A stretch of DNA of 10,869 nt from Myxococcota bacterium (lineage in GTDB: Bacteria > Myxococcota > Polyangia > GCA-2747355 > JAKLHH01): NCBI GenBank assembly GCA_022710245.1, contig JAKLHH010000145.1, forward strand, positions 1-10,869, in the 5' to 3' direction. The notes beneath the pieces are model-generated. The model was not told where the DNA came from and did no database searches. It worked only from the letters and a program-made list of their open reading frames with translations. Every line of letters starts with the position of its first letter. The first letter of the stretch is position 1. Both the position numbers and the translations under genes were made by a program. Positions 6,404 to 10,869 of the stretch are shown here, in pieces.

Positions 6404-6464
6404 GCCTGCCTCCCCCCGCTCGCGCCTCTCTCCTCGTCGAGCCTGCAGCCCTGTGGACGGATGG

Positions 6465-6473
6465 TGTTATGAT
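6465..6473 (+). promoter_or_regulatory. Extended -10 promoter element before the chimeric gene
   Basis: TGTTATGAT combines a TGn extension (6465-6467) with TATGAT (6468-6473), which matches five of six bases of the -10 consensus. No clear -35 hexamer is present 16-18 bases upstream, as is usual for extended -10 promoters. Transcription would start near 6480, about 20 bases before ATG 6501. This is one of the few AT-rich spots in this part of the window. Confidence 0.45.
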
Positions 6474-6500
6474 CCGGCCTCTGGCACGGACGGTGTGGCC

Positions 6501-7664
6501 ATGCAGATGAGGTGCATCACCCTGGTGTTCACTGTCGTCCTCGGCCTGCAGGCCTGCGCTCGGGCTGGCTTCGCCCCGGAGCAGGCAGGAGCTGGGCCGG
6601 TCAGCGACGGGCGTCCCTCCAGCGACGGGCATCCCTCCAGCGACGGGCCGGCTGAGCGTGGAGCGAGCGACGGCAGCCCGGTCCCGGAGGGCGGTGGTGT
6701 CGTCTTCGGCTGGTCGACGACCTTCGGCGCGTCGAGCACCGACCATGGTCGGGCGGTGGCTGTGAAGGTGAACCTGATCAGCAACGCCGCCACCTGGAGC
6801 GACGAGCTGACCCGCGTCGCCGCGGACGCCGGGCTCTGGAACGCGGCCTTCAGCCTCGACGGCCTCGGCCCGTCACACGACCACGTGCGCCGGCGCCCCG
6901 GCTCCTTCCGCGAGGTGACCGCCGCGCTGGAGAGCTGCCGCGCCGCGCGGCTCGCCGCCTCCGTCGTCACCCACGTCAACCAGCGGAACCTCGGCGAGCT
7001 CGGCACCGTGCACGAGCTCCTGGCCGGGCTCGGCGTCAGCGCCTGGCAGCTGCAGATCGGGACGCCCGCCGGAGAGCTGGGCGAGCACCCCGACCTCTGG
7101 CTGGCGCCGCGAGACCTCCTGCGCGTGGTCCCTCTCCTGGCCGAGCTCCGCGCGCGGCCGACGCCGATGGAGGTCGTGGTCTCCGACAACATCGGCTACT
7201 ACGGCAAATACGAGCGGGCGCTCCGCGACCCCGAGGACGTCTTCGGCTTCTGGATCGGCTGCCGCGCCGGCCTGCAGAACCTCGGCGTCGAGTCGAACGG
7301 CAACGTCAAGGGCTGCCTCTCGCTCGCGTCGGAGCGCCACGCCTGCGGCAAGAGCTACGTCGAGGGCAACCTGCGCTACAGCTCGCTCGCCGAGCTCTGG
7401 GAGCGGCCCGGCGGCTTCGCGGCCACCCGCGGCTTCCGCGAGGAGGACCTGGGCGGGTTCTGCCGGCGCTGCCCGTACCGCGACATCTGCCGCGGCGGCT
7501 GCCTCTGGGTCTCGGCGACCTGCAGCGACGGCCTGCGCGAGAACCCCTACTGCTTCTTCCGCGTGGCCGTGGAGAGCGGCGCGCTCGACCTGCTCGACCC
7601 GGCGGACGCCGAGCTCGTGCGCGCGGAGCTCCCCGACCTGATCGGCGCGCGCGGGCAAGGCTGA
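6501..7664 (+). CDS. Chimeric ORF: lipoprotein/SBBP N-terminus joined to a radical SAM-SPASM protein lacking its CxxxCxxC motif
   Basis: This encodes 387 residues from ATG 6501 (ATG 6507 is also possible; ribosome binding site weak). Residues 1-19 are a lipoprotein signal with lipobox LQAC. Residues 35-65 are a Ser/Asp/Gly/Pro linker. Residues 69-88 (FGWSTTFGASSTDHGRAVAV) look like the first strands of an SBBP beta-propeller repeat, which stops abruptly. From about residue 89 the sequence is that of a radical SAM enzyme after its first strand: KVNLISNAATWSDEL, ADAGLWNAAFSLDGL and RRRPGSF. It then has a complete-looking SPASM region: WIGCRAG (Cys254), NGNVKGC (Cys272), CRRCPYRDICRGGC (321-334), Cys341 and Cys351. 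The radical SAM CxxxCxxC that binds the catalytic 4Fe-4S cluster is absent. A lipid-anchored exported radical SAM enzyme would make no biochemical sense. I infer a deletion fusion of two genes or an assembly join; the product is probably not a working enzyme. Confidence 0.8.
   Translation: MQMRCITLVFTVVLGLQACARAGFAPEQAGAGPVSDGRPSSDGHPSSDGPAERGASDGSPVPEGGGVVFGWSTTFGASSTDHGRAVAVKVNLISNAATWSDELTRVAADAGLWNAAFSLDGLGPSHDHVRRRPGSFREVTAALESCRAARLAASVVTHVNQRNLGELGTVHELLAGLGVSAWQLQIGTPAGELGEHPDLWLAPRDLLRVVPLLAELRARPTPMEVVVSDNIGYYGKYERALRDPEDVFGFWIGCRAGLQNLGVESNGNVKGCLSLASERHACGKSYVEGNLRYSSLAELWERPGGFAATRGFREEDLGGFCRRCPYRDICRGGCLWVSATCSDGLRENPYCFFRVAVESGALDLLDPADAELVRAELPDLIGARGQG
6602..6655 (+). repeat. 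Three 18-base in-frame repeats encoding SDG(R/H)PS units
   Basis: Units at 6602-6619 and 6620-6637 differ by one base; 6638-6655 keeps only the first half (CAGCGACGGGC). They lie in the disordered linker after the lipobox and encode SDGRPS, SDGHPS and SDGPAE. Frame-preserving copy change is expected, as in the DKG repeat of the second five-Cys lipoprotein. Confidence 0.75.
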
Positions 7665-7677
7665 GCGGTCGGCTCAG
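7661..7677. terminator. Inverted repeat spanning both stop codons of convergent genes, possible bidirectional terminator
   Basis: CTGAGC (7661-7666) and GCTCAG (7672-7677) form a perfect six-base stem around the five-base loop GGTCG. The stop codon of the plus-strand gene (7662-7664) lies in one arm and that of the minus-strand gene (7674-7676) in the other. With only nine bases between the genes, this is the only place for a shared terminator. No T-runs flank it. Confidence 0.3.
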
Positions 7678-8156
7678 TCGTCGTAGCTGACCCCGATCCG
7701 CTGCAGCAGCCCGGCGTGCCTCGACTCCACCCAGGCGCGCTGCCTCCCCTCGTCGTCGCCGCTGACCAGCGCCGCGAGCAGCCGGCCAGCGAGGCGCTCA
7801 TCGCCAGCTGCGACCGCGTCCTCGACCCGCTGCGGCAGCTCGGCCATCAGCGCGTCCTGACGCCAGAGGACGTACCCGATCGAGGCGGCGAGCTCGTCGT
7901 CCTCGGTCGCGAGCGCGCCCCGGAGGAGCGCCCGGACCTCGTCGGTCTCGATCCAGGAGAGCGCGTAGTAGACGTCGCGGCGGAGGTCGCGGTACGGCTT
8001 AGCGTCGCCGGCGGCGTCGGTCCGCAGGATCTCGAGCAGCCGGGCCGTCGTGGCGGCGGCGCCCCTCCGCTTCGCGAGCTCCTTGACCTCCTCGACGCGC
8101 TGCTTGAGCAGCGCCTTCGCCTCGGGCTCCAGGGCGGTCTTGCGTGGCTTCGGCAT
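7674..8156 (-). CDS. Small helical protein of unknown function, possibly HEAT-like
   Basis: This encodes 160 residues. The frame is open to 8342, but the upstream part is Arg/Ser/Pro-rich and overlaps the oxidoreductase gene, so I start at ATG 8156 (MPKPRKTALEPEAK). There is no signal peptide or membrane segment. The N-terminus is Lys/Arg-rich with a predicted long helix (residues 8-32, EAKALLKQRVEEVKELAKRR). Residues 36-155 contain four or five amphipathic helices separated by acidic turns, such as TTARLLEILR, RRDVYYALSWIETDEVRALLRGA, DELAASIGYVLW and ERLAGRLLAALVSG. Helical pairs of this kind recall HEAT or PBS-type repeats, but the match is only by pattern. It probably acts in the cytoplasm through protein binding. 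It lies 49 bases downstream of the oxidoreductase on the same strand and may share its transcript. I do not recognise a family. Confidence 0.7.
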   Translation of the reverse strand: MPKPRKTALEPEAKALLKQRVEEVKELAKRRGAAATTARLLEILRTDAAGDAKPYRDLRRDVYYALSWIETDEVRALLRGALATEDDELAASIGYVLWRQDALMAELPQRVEDAVAAGDERLAGRLLAALVSGDDEGRQRAWVESRHAGLLQRIGVSYDD

Positions 8157-8205
8157 GCCTGGAGCTGACCGCAGAACCGGGGGCCTGGTCAAGCGGGCGG
8201 GCGGC

Positions 8206-9342
8206 TCAGCCGCGGGGCAGGCGCGTGGCGACGACCGCGTCGAGGTCCCTGAGGTCCACCGCGACCCTGGCGCGCAGGCTCGCCTCCAGCTCGCGCTCGT
8301 GCGCGGTCGGATGCGCGAGCGGGAGCGGCAGGGGCATGCCACCGCGCGCGGCGGACTCCTCGAGCGCGACCGCGGTCGCCAGGTCGAGGCGCGCCTCCTC
8401 CAGCGTGTACGCGGGCGGGGCGCCGGCGAGCTCCGCGGCGGCCCGGGCGAGCAGCGCGACCAGCGCCGGGTCGGCCGCGCCGCACCCGGCCGGACGGCGC
8501 CACTCGAGGCGTGGCTCGAGCGACAGCCCCAGCGCCTCGAGGGCGCCTGCCTGATCGAGCCCGCGCTCGACGCGGTGTACGACGCCGCCGGCGAGGAAGA
8601 GGTGATCGTTGGCCAGCGTGCCCCGCGTCCCGTCGACCTGCAGCCGCCAGAGGTGGCGGCGCCCGAGGAGCTCCTCCTGGGCCAGGGTCCCGTGCTCGTG
8701 CACCGAGAGCGCGCCGCCCTCGTGCTCGAGGAGCCCGTGCAGCCAGCGCTCTCGCCGCGAGCCCTCTCCCGCTCCGCCCCCGCCGGCGCCGGTCTCGACC
8801 AGGTCCTCGCGGACCAGCGCGCGCACGCGACGGGGCGCCCCGCCGGCGAGCCGGCGCATCAAGCAGGCGGCGTGGTAGGCGCCCTGCAGCGCCTGGCAGT
8901 GGACGCGCAGCGGCCGGCCGAGGACGCCGGACTCGACGACGCGTTGCCAGAGCTGCACCCAGCCCTCGTGCACCACGTTCTCGGCCACGATGAGGTGCGT
9001 GCCCGCGCGCCGCGCCGCCTCGATCATCAGGTCCGCGAGCGGCACGGTGAGCGCGATCGGGGTCTCGCAGAGGACGTGCACGCCGCGGCCGGCGAGGAAG
9101 GCGGCGAGCGCGTGGTGCGTCGGCTCGCTGGTGACGACCACCGCGACCTCGACCCGCTCCCCCGCGAGGCAGGCGCGGAGGTCGCAGTAGGGCCGGCACC
9201 CGAGGCGCGTGGCGGCGGCCCCGGCGGCGGTGAGGTCGGGGGCGCAGACGGCCACCGGCTGGAAGCGGTCTCGCAGCACCTCCAGCGCTGCCACGTGCGC
9301 CTGCGCGCGGCGCCCGGCGCCGATCAGGGCAACTCGCCACAT
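8206..9342 (-). CDS. Gfo/Idh/MocA-like NAD(P)-dependent oxidoreductase
   Basis: This encodes 378 residues from ATG 9342 (MWRVALIGAGRRAQAHVAAL). The N-terminal Rossmann fold shows the dinucleotide motif GAGRRA at 8-13, then VAVCAPD (30-36), EVAVVVTSEPTHHALAAFLAGRGVHVLCETP (65-95) and HLIVAENV, which is the layout of the Gfo/Idh/MocA family. These enzymes usually oxidise or epimerise sugars, inositols or related polyols with NAD(P). The family's 'EKP' motif, whose Lys is catalytic in many members, reads ETP here (Glu93-Thr94-Pro95), so the chemistry may differ or be lost. The C-terminal part is compatible with the alpha/beta substrate domain but is diverged and Arg/Gly-rich near residues 170-200. 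There is no signal peptide, so it should be cytoplasmic. It is divergent from typA and precedes the small helical gene. No sugar-pathway gene is nearby to indicate a substrate. A second frame (8189-9340, same strand) is Arg/Ala/Gly noise. Confidence 0.82.
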   Translation of the reverse strand: MWRVALIGAGRRAQAHVAALEVLRDRFQPVAVCAPDLTAAGAAATRLGCRPYCDLRACLAGERVEVAVVVTSEPTHHALAAFLAGRGVHVLCETPIALTVPLADLMIEAARRAGTHLIVAENVVHEGWVQLWQRVVESGVLGRPLRVHCQALQGAYHAACLMRRLAGGAPRRVRALVREDLVETGAGGGGAGEGSRRERWLHGLLEHEGGALSVHEHGTLAQEELLGRRHLWRLQVDGTRGTLANDHLFLAGGVVHRVERGLDQAGALEALGLSLEPRLEWRRPAGCGAADPALVALLARAAAELAGAPPAYTLEEARLDLATAVALEESAARGGMPLPLPLAHPTAHERELEASLRARVAVDLRDLDAVVATRLPRG

Positions 9343-9447
9343 GCCCGGACTATCTGCCGCGGCGCCGCGGCGATCAAGGTGCCGACCGCGGTGCGCGCCC
9401 TCGCCTCATCGTGCGGGTCCGCCGCGAGGGCGCGCTGATCACGCTCC

Positions 9448-9477
9448 TTGACAGTCGCCTCCGCACGCCGTAGTTAT
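9448..9477 (+). promoter_or_regulatory. Candidate promoter for typA (perfect TTGACA -35)
   Basis: A perfect -35 hexamer TTGACA at 9448-9453 is followed after 17-18 bases by TAGTTAT (9471-9477), a weak -10. Transcription would begin near 9484, leaving a leader of about 23 bases before ATG 9507. The element lies in the 164-base divergent region between the oxidoreductase and typA. A strong vegetative -35 is consistent with a housekeeping gene. Confidence 0.55.
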
Positions 9478-9506
9478 GGCCTCCAGTCGCAGGGTTGGCC
9501 CTCGAG

Positions 9507-10869
9507 ATGTCTTGTCGCAGCTTCGCCATCATCGCGCACGTCGATCACGGTAAGACCACGTTGCTCGATCACCTGCTCCGCCAGTCGGGGGCGCTGAAGG
9601 AGCGCGGTCCGACCGTCGAGCGGGTGATGGACTCCGACCCCCAGGAGCGCGAGCGCGGCATCACCATCCTCGCCAAGTGCACGGCGATCCGGTGGCACGG
9701 CCAGCTCCTGCAGATCGTCGACACGCCGGGGCACCAGGACTTCGGCGGCGAGGTCGAGCGGACCATGCGCATGGTCGACTCGGTGCTCCTCCTCGTCGAC
9801 GCGGTCGAGGGGCCGATGCCGCAGACGCGCTACGTCCTGCGCAAGGCGCTCGAGCGCGGCCTCCGCCCGATCGTCGTCATCAACAAGATGGACCGCCCCG
9901 AGGCGCGGGCGAGCTGGGTGCAGGACCAGGTCTTCGCCCTCTTCGCGGCGCTCGGCGCCACGGACGAGCAGCTGGACTTCCCGGTCGTCTACGCCTCGGC
10001 CAAGGCGGGCTGGGCCTCGCTCACCGAGGAGCCTGGCCCGGACCTGACGCCGCTCTTCGAGGCGATCGTGCAGCACGTGCCCGAGTTCGCGGTGGACCCT
10101 GCGGCGCCGCTGCAGCTGCAGGTGATGACGCTCGACTACTCGGAGTACCTCGGCCGCATCGCCATCGGACGCATCTACGGCGGCAACATCAAGCGCGGGA
10201 TGCAGGCGGTCTGCTGCCGGCGCGACGGCAGCCAGACCCAGTTCCGGGTGACCAAGCTGATGGGCTTCCTCGGCCTGCAGCGGATCGACCGCGACGACGC
10301 CACCGCGGGCGAGATCGTCGCCCTCGCCGGCGTCGACGACGTCACCGTCGGCGAGACCATCTGCGCCGCCGAGACCCCGGCGCCGATGACGCTGATCCCC
10401 ATCGACGAGCCGACCATCGCCATGATGATCGGCATCAACACCTCGCCCTTCGCCGGGCAGGAGGGGCGCTTCGTCACCAGCCGCCACGTGCGCGAGCGGC
10501 TCAAGCGCGAGCTGGAGCGTAACGTCGGGCTGCGCCTCGAGGAGGCGCCCCGCAGCGACTTCTGGCGGCTCCTCGGCCGCGGCACGCTGCACCTCAGCGT
10601 GCTGATCGAGAACATGCGCCGCGAGGGCTACGAGCTCAGCGTCGGCCAGCCGCAGGTGGTGCTGCGCCACGGGCAGGAGCCCTGGGAGGAGGTCGCGATC
10701 ACCGTGCCGAACGAGCACGCCGGCGTGGTGATCGAGAAGCTCGCCAAGCGCTCGGCCTCGATCCGCCGCCACGAGGTGGACGCGAACGGGATCGCCACCC
10801 TCGAGCTGGAGATCCCGAGCCGCGGGCTGATCGGGTACCGCAGCGAGTTCCTCACCGACACCCGCGGGG
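9507..10869 (+). CDS. typA: Translational GTPase TypA/BipA (3' end beyond window)
   Basis: 454 codons are present of a family usually about 605-615 residues long. TypA/BipA is a ribosome-binding GTPase related to EF-G and LepA that affects 50S assembly and translation under stress, especially cold. G-domain motifs are all present: G1 AHVDHGKTT (10-18), G2 RGITI (50-54) with Thr53, G3 DTPGH (72-76) followed by the TypA-type DFGGEVER, G4 NKMD (126-129) and G5 SAK (164-166). Later blocks are also typical: MVDSVLLLVDAVEGPMPQTR, DEQLDFPVVYAS, the domain II strand VMTLDYSEYLGRIAIGRI, INTSPFAGQEG, and, near the cut, IPSRGLIGYRSEFLTDTRG. ATG 9507 (MSCRSFAIIAH) places the P-loop at the usual distance; TTG 9495 is an alternative and no strong ribosome binding site is visible. 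It reads as a normal functional housekeeping gene. Confidence 0.95.
   Translation, partial: MSCRSFAIIAHVDHGKTTLLDHLLRQSGALKERGPTVERVMDSDPQERERGITILAKCTAIRWHGQLLQIVDTPGHQDFGGEVERTMRMVDSVLLLVDAVEGPMPQTRYVLRKALERGLRPIVVINKMDRPEARASWVQDQVFALFAALGATDEQLDFPVVYASAKAGWASLTEEPGPDLTPLFEAIVQHVPEFAVDPAAPLQLQVMTLDYSEYLGRIAIGRIYGGNIKRGMQAVCCRRDGSQTQFRVTKLMGFLGLQRIDRDDATAGEIVALAGVDDVTVGETICAAETPAPMTLIPIDEPTIAMMIGINTSPFAGQEGRFVTSRHVRERLKRELERNVGLRLEEAPRSDFWRLLGRGTLHLSVLIENMRREGYELSVGQPQVVLRHGQEPWEEVAITVPNEHAGVVIEKLAKRSASIRRHEVDANGIATLELEIPSRGLIGYRSEFLTDTRG

Noticed and set aside
6501..7664. RiPP biosynthesis locus based on the SPASM domain
   Set aside because: The radical SAM cluster motif is missing, and no precursor peptide, RRE protein, protease or transporter is seen nearby.
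8050..9438. Plus-strand open frame (462 codons) opposite the oxidoreductase
   Set aside because: Antisense shadow with Arg/Ala/Gly bias; the minus strand encodes a recognisable Rossmann fold.
9474..10772. Minus-strand open frame (432 codons) opposite typA
   Set aside because: It is antisense to an unmistakable TypA coding region, and no protein pattern is seen.

Overview
This is a very GC-rich (roughly 70%) bacterial chromosome segment with strong codon-position bias. The most likely source is a Myxococcota (deltaproteobacterial) or similar predatory/soil lineage. The reasons are the many lipoproteins with Asp-rich disordered linkers after the lipobox, a 'DGKEDNY'-type lipoprotein N-terminus, a Cys-rich C-terminal tail of the kind common in myxobacterial secreted proteins, and the start of an SBBP-type propeller. 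This assignment is an inference from style, not from a marker comparison.

Layout, left to right. (1) 1-286, minus: the first 95 codons of an acyl-CoA synthetase-like (AMP-binding) protein, cut by the window edge. (2) 384-1715, minus: a right-handed beta-helix lipoprotein. (3) A 264-base divergent intergenic region with a plausible promoter, leading to two tandem paralogous small lipoproteins (1980-2564 and 2588-3274, plus) that share a five-Cys C-terminal domain. (4) 3347-4657, plus: a WGR domain fused to an ATP-dependent DNA ligase core with an Ala/Lys/Pro-rich tail. (5) 4808-6403, plus: a lipoprotein with a His...Cys motif pair resembling clan CD (caspase/gingipain-like) peptidases and a Cys-rich end. 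(6) 6501-7664, plus: an in-frame chimera of a lipoprotein/SBBP N-terminus and the C-terminal two thirds of a radical SAM/SPASM protein that lacks the CxxxCxxC cluster motif. (7) 7674-8156 and 8206-9342, minus: a small helical protein and a Gfo/Idh/MocA-like oxidoreductase, probably one transcription unit. (8) 9507-end, plus: the translational GTPase TypA/BipA, cut by the window edge.

No gap without a gene exceeds 300 bases. The longest is 1716-1979. I see no tRNA, rRNA, CRISPR array, insertion sequence, integrase or phage gene. The window is an accessory/envelope-rich stretch next to a housekeeping gene, not a defence island or a biosynthetic cluster. Five of the ten genes encode predicted lipoproteins. 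Apart from the duplicated pair and the two minus-strand genes, the neighbours do not suggest a shared pathway. The items most worth a second look are the radical SAM chimera (a real deletion fusion or an assembly join), the WGR-ligase fusion, the His/Cys peptidase-like lipoprotein and the duplicated five-Cys lipoproteins.
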